64,000 nt of DNA from Yersinia massiliensis (GCF_003048255.1 NZ_CP028487.1:2232001-2296000), one strand, 5' to 3'; positions 20,926 through 32,214 are shown, counted from the stretch's first letter. Program-made: numbers and translations. The notes: generated by a model from the sequence alone, not told the origin.

Positions 20926-22860
20926 TTATGATGATTTTCTTACCCGCAGATACCATTCACACAGCAAGCGAACCTGCTTACGGGTATAACCTTTTTCCAT
21001 CATCCGATCGACAAAGTCATCATGTTTCTTCTGCTCATCCGTCGAGGTCTTAGCATTAAAGGAAATCACTGGCAGCAATTCTTCCGTATTCGAGAACATT
21101 TTCTTCTCGATCACTGTGCGCAGCTTCTCGTAACTGGTCCAGTTTGGATTACGGCCATTGTTATTCGCTCTGGCGCGCAAGACAAAATTGACGATTTCAT
21201 TACGGAAATCTTTCGGGTTGCTGATACCCGCAGGTTTTTCAATTTTCTCCAATTCAGCATTCAGCGACTCACGGTCGAATAACTGTCCAGTATCTGGGTC
21301 ACGGTACTCCTGATCCTGAATCCAGAAGTCGGCATAGATAACATAGCGGTCAAAAATGTTCTGTCCATACTCTGAATAGGACTCCAGATAAGCGGTCTGA
21401 ATCTCTTTACCGATAAATTCGGCGTATTTCGGGATCAGATAACCTTTCAGATGTTCGAGATATTTTTCCGCGACATCTTGCTGGAATTGCTCACGCTCGA
21501 TCTGTTGCTCCAACACATAGAACAGGTGTACGGGGTTGGCGGCAACTTCAGCATGGTCAAAGTTAAACACTCTCGACAGGATTTTAAAGGCAAAACGAGT
21601 CGAAAGGCCGTTCATCCCTTCATCTACACCAGCGTAGTCTCGATACTCTTGATAAGACTTGGCTTTCGGATCGGTATCTTTCAGGCTTTCGCCGTCATAC
21701 ACCCGCATTTTGGAGTAAATACTGGAGTTTTCCGGTTCTTTCATTCGAGACAGAATCGAGAAACGAGCCAGTGTTTCCAACGTGCCGGGCGCGCAGGGCG
21801 CATGGGTCAACTCACTGTGATTTAACAGTTTGTCGTAGATCTTGATCTCTTCCGATACACGCAGGCAATAAGGCACCTTGACGATATAAACACGGTCAAG
21901 GAATGCTTCATTGTTTTTGTTATTGCGGAAGGTGACCCATTCTGATTCATTCGAGTGAGCAAGAATAATGCCACTGAATGGCAGGGCAGATATCCCCTCA
22001 GTCCCGTTATAGTTGCCTTCCTGTGTTGCAGTCAGCAGCGGATGCAGCACCTTAATTGGTGCTTTGAACATTTCGACAAATTCCATTATCCCTTGGTTTG
22101 CGCGGCACAAAGCACCGGAATAGCCATAGGCATCAGGGTCGTTTTGGGCATGATTTTCCAACTTACGGATATCCACTTTACCGACTAACGCAGAGATATC
22201 CTGATTGTTTTCATCACCGGGTTCTGTTTTTGCAATCGCAATCTGTTCAAGAATTGAAGGCCAGACTTTGATGACTTTGAACTTAGTGATGTCTCCGCCA
22301 AATTCATGAAGGCGTTTAGCGGCCCATGGTGACATGATCGTGCCAAGATAACGGCTAGGAATACTGTATTCCTTGGCCAGAATCGATGCATCCTCTTGCG
22401 GGTTGAACAAACACAGTGGGTGATCATTGACCGGACTACGCTCTCCATTGGCACTTAATATGTAGATAGGGACTCGCTGCATCAGCGCTTTCAGACGTTC
22501 AGCCAGTGAAGATTTCCCCCCACCTACTGGGCCCAGCAGATACAGAATTTGTTTCTTCTCTTCCAACCCTTGAGCGGCATGTTTGAGATAGGACACAATC
22601 TGTTCTATGGCTTCTTCCATGCCATAAAACTCTTCAAAAGCAGGGTAGCGCGCAATGACGCGGTTAGAAAACAGCCGAGACATGCGGGACTCAAGTGCGG
22701 TATCGACCATGACTGGTTCACCGATAGCCATTAGCAAACGCTCAGCCGCATTGGCATAAGCACTGCGATCTTGCTGGCAGATGGTGAGGAACTCCTGCAG
22801 TGTGAACTCTTCGTCCTTGGCCGCCTCATAGCGTTGGCGATAGTGATCAAATATGTTCAT
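20926..22860 (-). CDS. yeaG: PrkA-type serine protein kinase YeaG
   Basis: The 644 residues equal E. coli YeaG. An N-terminal AAA+-like PrkA domain carries the P-loop LLGPVGGGKSSLAERLKALM (about residue 110), and a C-terminal PrkA kinase domain follows. YeaG/PrkA kinases act under nitrogen starvation and stress, partnered with YeaH. The gene is first in the yeaG-yeaH unit, with a 343-bp intercistronic gap (20583-20925) enlarged by ERIC-like repeats. The start codon ATG 22860 fits family length. I saw no convincing sigma-54 -24/-12 element upstream, although yeaGH of E. coli uses one. Confidence 0.96.
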   Translation of the reverse strand: MNIFDHYRQRYEAAKDEEFTLQEFLTICQQDRSAYANAAERLLMAIGEPVMVDTALESRMSRLFSNRVIARYPAFEEFYGMEEAIEQIVSYLKHAAQGLEEKKQILYLLGPVGGGKSSLAERLKALMQRVPIYILSANGERSPVNDHPLCLFNPQEDASILAKEYSIPSRYLGTIMSPWAAKRLHEFGGDITKFKVIKVWPSILEQIAIAKTEPGDENNQDISALVGKVDIRKLENHAQNDPDAYGYSGALCRANQGIMEFVEMFKAPIKVLHPLLTATQEGNYNGTEGISALPFSGIILAHSNESEWVTFRNNKNNEAFLDRVYIVKVPYCLRVSEEIKIYDKLLNHSELTHAPCAPGTLETLARFSILSRMKEPENSSIYSKMRVYDGESLKDTDPKAKSYQEYRDYAGVDEGMNGLSTRFAFKILSRVFNFDHAEVAANPVHLFYVLEQQIEREQFQQDVAEKYLEHLKGYLIPKYAEFIGKEIQTAYLESYSEYGQNIFDRYVIYADFWIQDQEYRDPDTGQLFDRESLNAELEKIEKPAGISNPKDFRNEIVNFVLRARANNNGRNPNWTSYEKLRTVIEKKMFSNTEELLPVISFNAKTSTDEQKKHDDFVDRMMEKGYTRKQVRLLCEWYLRVRKSS

Positions 22861-23304
22861 AGCGATGCCCGTCCTGTTTGAATGGTTGGGAACTCAAAAT
22901 AGTAGTAGCGCTTTATTGGGTTAAAATTTTGAAACTACTACCTTATTGTTATGGTCGCGTCTCCTCTAAAGGTCAAGTAACCCTTGACTAACAATTTTCC
23001 ACCCTAAGAACAATAAATAACCATTAATCGGTAATTAAAGCTATTTTTTAATTCGTTGCTAGTTTTTTATATAAGATTCATCGTGGTTATCAATTCGAAT
23101 ATCTCGTTATTTTATTGTAATCAAATCTACGTAAATTTTTAGGTTATCATTCCGTCTATTACCGGTGATGAGTTGTAAAAACAATAGGGATATCAGGCTA
23201 ACCTGTGTAAAGATTTCGCCACTGGCAACCAATTGATTTACACTAAGTTAACTAATTATTTTGTTATCTATGGGATTTCATCTGTGAAAAAGAACGATAC
23301 AAAA
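22861..23304. other. Divergent promoter region yeaG-mipA
   Basis: This 444-bp AT-rich gap should hold both promoters. A loose inverted repeat (TAGTAGT with ACTACTA) lies near the yeaG end. No ORF or RNA gene is apparent, and I could not pick out defined regulator sites with confidence. Confidence 0.5.
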
Positions 23305-24054
23305 ATGAAGCAAATAAAGACGCTGGCGGCATTGGCTGTGGTAACGGCTGTGTGTATGCCAACCGCAATGGCAGGAACCTGGTCTCTGGGGGCTTCTGCA
23401 TTAGTCAGTCCAGACCCTTATCGCGGAAAGAATGACCGCGTCTATCCAGTCCCAATCGTTTCTTACGAAAGTGATAATTTCTATTTCCGCACTTTGGCTG
23501 CAGGTTATTACCTCTGGAAAGACGACAGTAACCGCTTATCAATCGATGCTTATTATTTACCGCTGCACTTTACGCCAGGTGACAGTGATGACTACCAGAT
23601 GAAGCAGTTGGACAAACGTCGCAGCACCATGATGGCAGGGATGTCATATTCTCATATTGAGGATTGGGGGACGTTGCGAGCGATGTTCTCTGGCGATGTG
23701 CTTGATAATAGCGGTGGCTTTATCGGTGATCTTGCTTACCTTTATCGCTATAACGTTGATAGCTGGACATTAACGCCGGGCGTTGGTGTCAGTTGGAACA
23801 GCGGTGATCAAAATAGCTATTATTATGGCGTAAGTCGTGAAGAATCTGCACGCAGTGGATTAGCTCAATATAACCCAAGCGACAGTTGGGCGCCGTATGT
23901 TGAGTTAACCGCGAACTACAACATCAATCCAAATTGGAACGCGTTCTTCACTGGTCGTTATATTCGTTTAGCAAGTGAAGTGAAAAATAGCCCGATGGTT
24001 GATGCGTCATATACCGGCATATTGTGGACGGGTGTGACTTATACTTTCCGCTAA
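23305..24054 (+). CDS. mipA: MltA-interacting outer membrane protein MipA
   Basis: The protein has 249 residues from ATG 23305, near E. coli MipA (248). The signal peptide MKQIKTLAALAVVTAVCMPT ends before AGTWSLG. It continues as an outer-membrane beta-barrel: alternating strands, DKRRSTMMAGMSYSH, YYYGVSREESARSGL and a C-terminal aromatic residue pattern (GVTYTFR). MipA is described as a scaffold linking the lytic transglycosylase MltA with PBP1B. In-frame starts at 23233 and a GTG at 23284 were rejected because they would put a polar stretch before the signal peptide. Confidence 0.92.
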   Translation: MKQIKTLAALAVVTAVCMPTAMAGTWSLGASALVSPDPYRGKNDRVYPVPIVSYESDNFYFRTLAAGYYLWKDDSNRLSIDAYYLPLHFTPGDSDDYQMKQLDKRRSTMMAGMSYSHIEDWGTLRAMFSGDVLDNSGGFIGDLAYLYRYNVDSWTLTPGVGVSWNSGDQNSYYYGVSREESARSGLAQYNPSDSWAPYVELTANYNINPNWNAFFTGRYIRLASEVKNSPMVDASYTGILWTGVTYTFR

Positions 24055-24093
24055 TATAGCGAGCATCATTTTTTGCATGCTATTTAAGCAATA

Positions 24094-24120
24094 AAAAATG
24101 GGGCATTAAGCCCCATTTTT
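24094..24120. terminator. Bidirectional terminator mipA/yeaD
   Basis: TGGGGC (24099-24104) and GCCCCA (24110-24115), extended by A and T runs on both sides, form a classic bidirectional intrinsic terminator between convergent mipA and yeaD. Confidence 0.9.
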
Positions 24121-24142
24121 GTGTCCATAGCCGATGCTACTA

Positions 24143-25018
24143 TCAGGCGTTTTTGCGGCTACGAATCGTCATCGCCAAGCGGGCAGGCGAATCAGGTGTC
24201 GCGACCAAAGGCTTATTCACACGCGCTGTTTCTACGCAAACCATCGTTTTATAGCCATCATTTGGCATGTCAACCATGCTACTCGCCAGTTCAGCTCCTG
24301 GATTCCAAGCGACAACATCACTTTGATGATGATGATGCACTTCAATCGTACGTTTCAGGGCCGCATCCTTAATCAGGCTATAGGCATCAGGTTGTGTATA
24401 GATACGGTCAGTTTGACCCTCAAAGACTAAATCGCCTTGCTGTTTTGCATCCGCAATTTTAAGTACTTTATCGAAATATGTCTCACCCAGCCCGCTTACC
24501 TTAATCTGGTTGATATCGCCAATCTGGAAGTAAGTATGCAGTGCAGCAACGGCTTGATAATCACCGTGCGATTCTAGCTCCATCTCGCATTCATCCCCCA
24601 ATTTAAAGCGGGCGATTAACGTGAATGGATGAGGCCAGAATTTACGTGAGGCATCGCTGTCTTCCAAGGTGAAGGTCAGAATCACCCCATTTTCATTCTC
24701 ATCATGGGCACTAAGTGTCCAAGGAAGAAGACGCGCAAAACCGTGTGACGGTTGTGCAGATGGACCAAACCAAGGCCAACAAATGGGTACACCACCACGA
24801 ATAGCGACACCGTCTTTAAATGGCGTGTTGTTGCTAAGCCAAATAATAGGTTGTTCACCGCTCGGTTGGTAAGCTAACAAGTGTGCACCTTGCAAACTCA
24901 CAGCAGCACGCACCTTCGGATGGGATACCACCACGATAGGCAAATCATCTAACTGACGTTGGCTGATGTAAGGTGAAATTTGTTCAACAACAGGAAGGGT
25001 GAATACTTTCTCGTTCAT
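24143..25018 (-). CDS. yeaD: Glucose-6-phosphate 1-epimerase family protein YeaD
   Basis: The 291 residues from ATG 25018 (MNEKVFTLPVVEQ) compare with E. coli YeaD (294). It belongs to the aldose 1-epimerase-like hexose-6-phosphate mutarotase fold: GGVPICWPWFGP, HGFAR, and DVVAWNPG with the catalytic-region glutamate near the C-terminus. It interconverts anomers of hexose-6-phosphates. A TTG-initiated extension to 25054 was rejected. yeaD sits next to gapA in E. coli; here a toxin-antitoxin pair intervenes between them. Confidence 0.93.
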   Translation of the reverse strand: MNEKVFTLPVVEQISPYISQRQLDDLPIVVVSHPKVRAAVSLQGAHLLAYQPSGEQPIIWLSNNTPFKDGVAIRGGVPICWPWFGPSAQPSHGFARLLPWTLSAHDENENGVILTFTLEDSDASRKFWPHPFTLIARFKLGDECEMELESHGDYQAVAALHTYFQIGDINQIKVSGLGETYFDKVLKIADAKQQGDLVFEGQTDRIYTQPDAYSLIKDAALKRTIEVHHHHQSDVVAWNPGAELASSMVDMPNDGYKTMVCVETARVNKPLVATPDSPARLAMTIRSRKNA

Positions 25019-25235
25019 TCGTTTAGCCTTATGGGAAAGGGAGCTTGAGATCAATTGAACTTCAGTTATTCGATAATATCACAGGCATTAAGACTTGCAG
25101 CAAACGCAGCGGATAGTTGTGGTGAATCATTGATATTGCGCAATTTATTCCTGTCCTTCTTGAACCCCCAGACCTGCTTATTCGCACCATTCATTAACTG
25201 AAAAATAATGACCTGCTTTAGAAAAGTAAATGTGA

Positions 25236-25607
25236 CTATTTCAGTTGCATGGGTTTTATCAAACTCTCTGCTGGTATCCCGAACAGGGTATGCAATTTCC
25301 AGATCATTGGTAGAGTTAGGCTACGTTTGCGATTAAGTATTTCATAGACACGATTGCTTCTGCCAATCGCGGGCATAAGATCTTTTGCGCTTAGACATGA
25401 TTGTTCCATACGAAATTTAATCGCCTCGACTGGGTCGGGCAGATCAACCGGAAAGTGCTTTTGTTCGTAGGCTTCAATCAAGACAATCATGACCTCTAAA
25501 AAATCACCTTCAGGGGTATTGGGTTCTGGCTCATTATCAAACAGTGGAGATACCGCTTTTAATGCTGCGCGATAATCTTCTTCATTGCGGATTGGCCGGA
25601 TTATCAT
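25236..25607 (-). CDS. HigA-type antitoxin
   Basis: The 123-residue protein has a C-terminal helix-turn-helix XRE-like domain (about 66-120: LSAKDLMPAIGRSNRVYEIL, RSLTLPMIWKLHTLFGIPAE) and an acidic N-terminal region, as in HigA antitoxins such as E. coli YgjM. It starts 7 bp after the toxin stop, with its ribosome site GGAG inside the toxin gene end. The toxin-first order is typical of HigBA. It is expected to neutralise the upstream toxin and repress the operon. Confidence 0.88.
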   Translation of the reverse strand: MIIRPIRNEEDYRAALKAVSPLFDNEPEPNTPEGDFLEVMIVLIEAYEQKHFPVDLPDPVEAIKFRMEQSCLSAKDLMPAIGRSNRVYEILNRKRSLTLPMIWKLHTLFGIPAESLIKPMQLK

Positions 25608-25613
25608 TATTAC

Positions 25614-25916
25614 TTACTCCAACTCGACATGGTCTGCATCTACACTGTCATACTGTCTATGCGAACCAATAAATTTTATGTATACCGCCCCAAAACGATA
25701 AGCAATAGCGGTAATCATTCGATAATCATTTCCCTTGATGTTAAATACGACTCGTCGGCTTTTTAGGACGCTCGCACTGCGAAACTGAGCTTTTATATCA
25801 CAGGGGGTAGCCCACTGAGCATGCTTAACTTCATCAATCCAAGCTTTTAGCGGCTGTTCTGTCTCAGGATGTTTAGCCCAGAACGTCGTTAATGCACTGA
25901 TGGCGATGATTCTCAT
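25614..25916 (-). CDS. HigB-type mRNA interferase toxin
   Basis: This 100-residue basic RelE-superfamily toxin of the HigB/YgjN kind has KAWIDEVKHAQWATPCDIK, SRRVVFNIKGNDYRMITAIA and VYIKFIGSHRQYD, the last carrying the conserved C-terminal H and Y of ribosome-dependent mRNA interferases. It is first in a two-gene unit with the antitoxin. Upstream of its start lie two overlapping palindromes (25930-25991). The insertion separates yeaD from gapA, suggesting acquisition at this locus. The ORF is intact; activity is not shown. Confidence 0.88.
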   Translation of the reverse strand: MRIIAISALTTFWAKHPETEQPLKAWIDEVKHAQWATPCDIKAQFRSASVLKSRRVVFNIKGNDYRMITAIAYRFGAVYIKFIGSHRQYDSVDADHVELE

Positions 25917-25929
25917 AATGGTAATAATA

Positions 25930-25991
25930 GTCCCTTAATGGGACAGATGCGCTTCAATATCCCGAACTGGGATATTGAAGCGCATCTGTCC
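25930..25991 (-). promoter_or_regulatory. Overlapping palindromes upstream of the HigBA-type operon
   Basis: A perfect 23-bp inverted repeat (25941-25963 with 25969-25991, loop GAACT) lies directly upstream of the toxin start. A second, smaller palindrome GTCCC-TTAAT-GGGAC (25930-25944) shares four bases with the first, so the two hairpins are mutually exclusive in RNA. Possible roles are operator, leader RNA switch over the toxin ribosome site, or terminator. No T-run follows on the minus strand. Confidence 0.8.
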
Positions 25992-26133
25992 GTAGATACC
26001 AGTATTTGTAAAAGTAAGTTCCTGAACGTATTACTACGGTACTGATATGTGAGGTGCTAGTAGAAAGTGGCATAAATGCGAAACGTCTCGTCATTTATTG
26101 ACCGTTTTAGTGGGGGGAGGCGATTGAGGGCCA

Positions 26134-26162
26134 ATAAAAAAGCCACCCGAAGGTGGCTTTTG
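26134..26162 (-). terminator. Intrinsic terminator after gapA
   Basis: On the minus strand the stem AAAGCCACC with GGTGGCTTT and loop TTCG is followed by a T-run, a textbook terminator just past the gapA stop. Confidence 0.92.
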
Positions 26163-26183
26163 GCAGAACTCGACATCAATCCA

Positions 26184-27526
<1,343 letters not shown>

Positions 27527-27940
27527 ATGGCTAAAGAACTGAACCCTACAGAAAATATTGAGAAACTGTCTGACATTCAACGGCATGTCACCCAACAGCA
27601 TGGGACTGAAGCCCCCTTTAGCGGCAAATTGCTGCATAACAAGCGTGAGGGGGTCTATCAATGCTTATGCTGCCATCAACCCCTTTTTATCTCTGAATCA
27701 AAATTTGATTCAGGTTGTGGTTGGCCGAGTTTTTACCAACCCATAGATGCTGAATCTATTCGCTATATTGATGATTATTCACATAATATGCATCGGGTTG
27801 AGATTCGCTGTGGCAATTGTGATGCGCACTTGGGGCATGTTTTCCCTGATGGTCCACAGCCTACGGGTGAGCGCTATTGCGTTAACTCAGCATCGCTGAA
27901 TTTTGTTGATGATCAGAATGGTGAACAAACGGCCGGTTGA
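27527..27940 (+). CDS. msrB: Peptide methionine-R-sulfoxide reductase
   Basis: The 137 residues match E. coli MsrB in length. Structural zinc cysteines lie in CLCC and CGNC, the substrate motif is [11 protein letters not shown], and the catalytic cysteine is in [11 protein letters not shown]. It reduces the R epimer of methionine sulfoxide in proteins, in the cytoplasm. The start at 27527 ([14 protein letters not shown]) follows the family; an in-frame non-ATG extension to 27470 is hydrophobic and unlikely. Confidence 0.95.
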   Translation: MAKELNPTENIEKLSDIQRHVTQQHGTEAPFSGKLLHNKREGVYQCLCCHQPLFISESKFDSGCGWPSFYQPIDAESIRYIDDYSHNMHRVEIRCGNCDAHLGHVFPDGPQPTGERYCVNSASLNFVDDQNGEQTAG

Positions 27941-28014
27941 GATAGTGCCGATGCAACATTTTGATACATGAAAAATCGATTCAGCTTGTTATTCATTTCG
28001 CTAAGGATGCTCTG

Positions 28015-28287
28015 ATGGAGCTTGAAGACCTGATTTCAGTGATGAACCCTGAAATATATCAACGTTTAGTGCAGGCAGTTGAACTGGGTAAATGGCCGGA
28101 TGGTGTGGCGCTGACACCTGAGCAAAAAGAGAATAGCCTGCAAATAGTGATGTTGTGGCAGGCGCGCCATAACAAGGATGCTCAACATATGAGTATTGGC
28201 ACTGATGGCCAGATAGTGATGAAAACCAAGCAAGAGCTGAAGCAGCAATTCAGCCAACCGACATTGGTGAAATTAAAGCCAGAGTAA
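28015..28287 (+). CDS. yeaC: DUF1315 protein YeaC
   Basis: The 90 residues from ATG 28015 (MELEDLISVMNPEIYQRL) are the same length as E. coli YeaC, with conserved AVELGKWPDGVALTPEQKEN and MLWQARHNKDAQHM. The function is unknown. The gene is 74 bp after msrB on the same strand and is probably cotranscribed. An in-frame non-ATG start at 27961 was rejected on family length. Confidence 0.93.
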   Translation: MELEDLISVMNPEIYQRLVQAVELGKWPDGVALTPEQKENSLQIVMLWQARHNKDAQHMSIGTDGQIVMKTKQELKQQFSQPTLVKLKPE

Positions 28288-28348
28288 GGAATGTCCTTCG
28301 AGATGATTGGCACTGGTTAACAGTCTGAACAACAATTACAGTGTGAAC

Positions 28349-28370
28349 AACGGAGCCGATTGGCTCCGTT
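28349..28370. terminator. Candidate terminator between yeaC and pncA
   Basis: AACGGAGCC (28349-28357) and GGCTCCGTT (28362-28370) form a perfect 9-bp stem with a GATT loop between convergent genes. T-runs are weak on both sides. Confidence 0.65.
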
Positions 28371-28392
28371 AAAGTTTATATCGAATCGGGTG

Positions 28393-29043
28393 CTATTTTT
28401 GGTTCGTGTTAACAGGGTCCAACAGTTGCGCCAAAGTCAGTAATTCTGCGCCCGCATCACGCATGGCATCAAATGCTTGCTGGCTATCCTGCGGTTGTAT
28501 GTTTACGCCTCGGCAGCCGTCGACAATGACAGTGGCTTTATACCCAAGCGCTAAGGCGTCTAACACGCTGTATTTCACGCAGTAGTCCGTCGCCAGTCCC
28601 ATCACAAGCAGATGGTTGATATCTTGTTGTTTCAGCCAATCATCAAGCAGTGTTTTAGCCCGCCGATCGTTGTCAAAGAAAGCACTGTAGCTATCAATCT
28701 CGGGATCTTGTCCTTTGCGAAAGGTCGCCATGATCGCCTCATGTTGTAACTGTGGATGCCATGCCGACCCAAGGGTATCTTGCACACAATGCACTGGCCA
28801 CCATACCTGCGCCAAACCATTTAAATCTCCGATAGTCCATGGCTCTGCATTTGAGTTAACCGCAAAACTGCGATGTTCTACAGGGTGCCAATCTTGGCTG
28901 GCAATAATGGGTATATCGAGATTGAGGCAAGCATTGATGACGTGATTTGCAACTGCGATGACGCTATCACCTTCAGAGACTGGCAGTGCGCCACCGGGGC
29001 AAAAATCATTTTGTAAATCAACTAAGAGTAGAGCCGTGTTCAT
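28393..29043 (-). CDS. pncA: Nicotinamidase
   Basis: The 216-residue isochorismatase-fold hydrolase has catalytic Asp in LLVDLQNDFCPGGAL, Lys in FRKGQDPEIDSYSAF and Cys in GLATDYCVKYS; the metal site motif DWHPVEHRSF is present. It converts nicotinamide to nicotinate for NAD salvage and activates pyrazinamide. It lies 15 bp downstream of ansA on the same strand, the conserved ansA-pncA operon. Confidence 0.96.
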   Translation of the reverse strand: MNTALLLVDLQNDFCPGGALPVSEGDSVIAVANHVINACLNLDIPIIASQDWHPVEHRSFAVNSNAEPWTIGDLNGLAQVWWPVHCVQDTLGSAWHPQLQHEAIMATFRKGQDPEIDSYSAFFDNDRRAKTLLDDWLKQQDINHLLVMGLATDYCVKYSVLDALALGYKATVIVDGCRGVNIQPQDSQQAFDAMRDAGAELLTLAQLLDPVNTNQK

Positions 29044-29058
29044 TGATGCTCCGCAGGA

Positions 29059-30075
29059 TCAGTGAGTATCCGTTAACTCGCCACGTAGGTTTTGTTGCAT
29101 TAACCGGCGAATCTCTTCAGGGGAGAGCGTTTGGCTTAACAAATAATGCAACTTTGTTAGTGCGGCTTCAACCGTCATATCAAAGCCGCTGATTACCCCA
29201 GCATGCGCTAAGGCATTGCCGGTTGCATAGCCTTCCATATTGACGCTACCAGAAATACATTGAGTTAGATTTATCACCACGATACCGCGCTCGCTGGCAT
29301 TTTTTAGCTCATCGAGCAATTCTGCTTTTTGCGGGGCATTCCCTACGCCATAAGATCGTAAAATCAAAGCTTTTACCGGCTGGAGTAAAAAATTACGCAC
29401 GACGGCACCTGAGATGCCGGGGTAGATAGTGACTACGCCTATTGGTTGCGGTGTGATGTTATGGACGGTGAGGGGGCCGTTATTTACCGGTGACTCAACG
29501 GATGCGATGCGACGAATGTGGATACCCGCTTCGAGCAGGACGGATAGATTCGGCGAGGCAAAAGCATCAAAGCCGTCAGCATGGGCTTTGGTGGTGCGAT
29601 TACCCCGAAATAGTTTGTTGTTAAAGAACAAGCTGACTTCATTGACGGGATGATTAGCGGCGAGATAAAGGGCATTGAGCAAGTTGGTTTGGCCGTCAGA
29701 ACGCAGTTCGGCCAAGGGAATTTGTGAACCGGTAACAATCACTGGTTTGGACAAATTTTCAAGCATGAAGGAGAGGGCTGAGGCGGTAAAAGCCATGGTA
29801 TCGGTACCATGCAAAATGACAAATCCGTCGTACAAATCGTAATTCTGTTGAATGTCATTAGCGATATGCTGCCAGTCTTCAGGCGTCATGTCTGAGGAGT
29901 CAATCAATGGCGCATACTCATGGATAGTGAAATCTGGCATTTCAGGCCGATGGAATTCTGGCATCAGGGCAAGCTGACGTTGCAAATGGCCGGACACAGG
30001 AATGTATCCATTTTCTGAACGTTGCATACCAATAGTACCGCCCGTATAGGCGACATAAATAGATTTTTTCTGCAT
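29059..30075 (-). CDS. ansA: Cytoplasmic L-asparaginase I
   Basis: The 338 residues match E. coli AnsA. The first catalytic threonine lies in AYTGGTIGMQ and the second in VILHGTDTMAFTASALSFML; ANHPVNEVSLFFNN also fits. No signal peptide, as expected for the low-affinity cytoplasmic isozyme. It hydrolyses asparagine to aspartate and ammonia. ATG 30075 (MQKKSIYVAYTGG) is chosen; another ATG two codons upstream is possible. First gene of ansA-pncA. Confidence 0.96.
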   Translation of the reverse strand: MQKKSIYVAYTGGTIGMQRSENGYIPVSGHLQRQLALMPEFHRPEMPDFTIHEYAPLIDSSDMTPEDWQHIANDIQQNYDLYDGFVILHGTDTMAFTASALSFMLENLSKPVIVTGSQIPLAELRSDGQTNLLNALYLAANHPVNEVSLFFNNKLFRGNRTTKAHADGFDAFASPNLSVLLEAGIHIRRIASVESPVNNGPLTVHNITPQPIGVVTIYPGISGAVVRNFLLQPVKALILRSYGVGNAPQKAELLDELKNASERGIVVINLTQCISGSVNMEGYATGNALAHAGVISGFDMTVEAALTKLHYLLSQTLSPEEIRRLMQQNLRGELTDTH

Positions 30076-30135
30076 GAGCATTGGGACCTGAAAAACGCTG
30101 AATGAGATAGATGAATTATAGGGAGACTGGTGAGG

Positions 30136-30160
30136 AAAAAAAGCCCAGCATAGGCTGGGC
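30136..30160 (-). terminator. Intrinsic terminator after sppA
   Basis: On the minus strand GCCCAGC-CTAT-GCTGGGC is followed by seven Ts. It lies between the sppA stop and the ansA start and separates the two units. Confidence 0.93.
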
Positions 30161-30201
30161 AGGATCGGTTGTTGTTTTTTCTAGCAAATATCACGAAGGT
30201 A

Positions 30202-32052
30202 CTAGCGAACATCACCACAAGTTAGACACAACGCATAGCGGTTCTGTGGGTCATTCAGCGTATTAAGCAAGTTCGGTTGGTCATTAACCATTTGCGCTAC
30301 TGCTGAAATCGGTGCGGGTAGCCATGCTTGAATAGCCGATGGCAACATCGCCTGCACTGAAGCACTCATCTGGCCGAAAATCAAATCAGTCAGGCTAGGC
30401 TCATCCACAAACCAATTCAATTGCCACGTTTTCAGTTGGGCTAATTCTGCCACTTTCTTCACAGCATCATCAAAGTCACCCAATTGATCGACTAAGCCGT
30501 TATTTTTCGCATCTAATCCAATCCACACATGACCTTGAGCGATTTGGTCCACCTGTTCTGGTGTTTTGTGGCGAGAAGTTGCGACCAAATCAATAAAGGT
30601 CTTATAACCATTTTCGATATTAATTTGCATCATCTGAGAGAACTCAGGCGGCAAGTTTTTAGTTATTGAAATATCAGCTAAAGGTGAGGTGGCCACGCCG
30701 TCCGTATGTACGCCAATACTTTCGAGTGAATTTTGGAAGGTATTAATGACACCGAAAATACCAATCGACCCCGTTAAAGTGCTTGGACTGGCAACAATAA
30801 AGTTAGCTGGTGTAGAGATCCAATAACCTCCAGATGCTGCCATACCGCCCATTGACACCACTAGTGGCTTATTCGCGGCTCGCAATGCAGATAGCTCAGA
30901 ACGAATCAGTTCAGAAGCACTAACACTACCACCTGGGCTATTAACGCGCAGGATAACGGCTTTGATTTTCGGGTCTAAACGTGCCTGACGAATTTGCGCT
31001 GCTAACGTTTCGCCACCAACATTTCCCGGTGTCTGCGGGCCGTCAATAATGGCACCATTTGCGAAGATAACGGCTATCTGCTCACCCTGTTGTGGTGGTG
31101 GCGTTGGCTGATAGTCATAAATACTGACGAAGTTAAAGTCGTTGTTCTTTTTATCCCAACCAAAGGTTTGGACCAAAAAAGTTTCCATATCGGGACGTGA
31201 AGCTAGCTGATCGACCAGCTTATTATCCAACGCATATTTCGCGGGTGAGCCACCTGCAGCTTGTAAGCCACTGATAACGCCTGCTGCGCCAGGGAACAGT
31301 TGCTCCGGCGTTAGCTGCCTATTGGCGGCCATTGCGCTAAGATAATTATCCCATAACCCGCCAATCCAACGGCTATCAGCTTCACGAGCAGCCGGTGACA
31401 TATCATCACGAATCATAGGTTCAACGGCAGATTTATAGGTTCCGACGCGGAAGATATTGGTGGTGACTTTCAGTTTTTCGAGCAACGACTTGTAATAGAG
31501 GTTATTGCTCGCAAAACCATGCAAGTCGACAGCACCTTGAGGTGATAGATAGATTTTATTAGCGAAGCTGGCTAAATAGTATTGGGTCTGATTGTAACTA
31601 TCACCAACCGCATATATGGGCTTGCCGCTGTCACGGAATTCTCGCAGTGCTTTGCCGATATACTGCAACGAAGGCTGGTCAGCGCCGGTAAAATCGCTCA
31701 GAGATAGCACCATGCCATTAATATTATTATCGGTTTTAGCAAGACGAATGGTTTCGACGACATCAAACAGGGAGTTTTCTTGTAACCGATTACTGGATGC
31801 CCCCAATAACTCACGTCCTAATTGACGCAGCTTATTGTTGACGGCAGGTTGATCAACGACCACACCACTCAAATTAACTAATAATGCACCTTTTACCGGT
31901 TCCACCGGCTTAGATTGAAACTGTAAATAAACACCTACACCGACCAAAATGAGCAGTATAAGGAAAAGATTAAGGATAAATTCTCTGACAAAATTCAATA
32001 GCCGCCAGGTCCACTTGAAAAAACCAGAAAAGATTCGCCACAAAGTGTGCAT
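30202..32052 (-). CDS. sppA: Signal peptide peptidase SppA (protease IV)
   Basis: The 616 residues are near E. coli SppA (618). An N-terminal membrane anchor (about 22-45, [20 protein letters not shown]) is followed by two tandem ClpP-like S49 domains. The catalytic lysine lies in [10 protein letters not shown] in the first half and the nucleophilic serine in [11 protein letters not shown] in the second, as in the tetrameric E. coli enzyme. It degrades cleaved signal peptides at the inner membrane. Start 32052 ([16 protein letters not shown]) fits the family better than the in-frame upstream start. Confidence 0.96.
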   Translation of the reverse strand: MHTLWRIFSGFFKWTWRLLNFVREFILNLFLILLILVGVGVYLQFQSKPVEPVKGALLVNLSGVVVDQPAVNNKLRQLGRELLGASSNRLQENSLFDVVETIRLAKTDNNINGMVLSLSDFTGADQPSLQYIGKALREFRDSGKPIYAVGDSYNQTQYYLASFANKIYLSPQGAVDLHGFASNNLYYKSLLEKLKVTTNIFRVGTYKSAVEPMIRDDMSPAAREADSRWIGGLWDNYLSAMAANRQLTPEQLFPGAAGVISGLQAAGGSPAKYALDNKLVDQLASRPDMETFLVQTFGWDKKNNDFNFVSIYDYQPTPPPQQGEQIAVIFANGAIIDGPQTPGNVGGETLAAQIRQARLDPKIKAVILRVNSPGGSVSASELIRSELSALRAANKPLVVSMGGMAASGGYWISTPANFIVASPSTLTGSIGIFGVINTFQNSLESIGVHTDGVATSPLADISITKNLPPEFSQMMQINIENGYKTFIDLVATSRHKTPEQVDQIAQGHVWIGLDAKNNGLVDQLGDFDDAVKKVAELAQLKTWQLNWFVDEPSLTDLIFGQMSASVQAMLPSAIQAWLPAPISAVAQMVNDQPNLLNTLNDPQNRYALCLTCGDVR

Positions 32053-32214
32053 GTTATCTCCAACAAAACCGCGCAAGTATGGCTATCCTAATGACCTGAC
32101 GTATAAAAGTCAGCTTTAAATCGCAGAGTAACCTCGCTATTTGGCCAACACTGGTAACAAAACGACAACTTATGTTACCGTGCTGAAAATAAAAATCGTT
32201 ATCAGGAGAAAGTG

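Noticed and set aside
22861..23304. Sigma-54 promoter for yeaG expected from E. coli
   Set aside because: No GG/GC element with correct -24/-12 spacing was visible on the minus strand upstream of yeaG.
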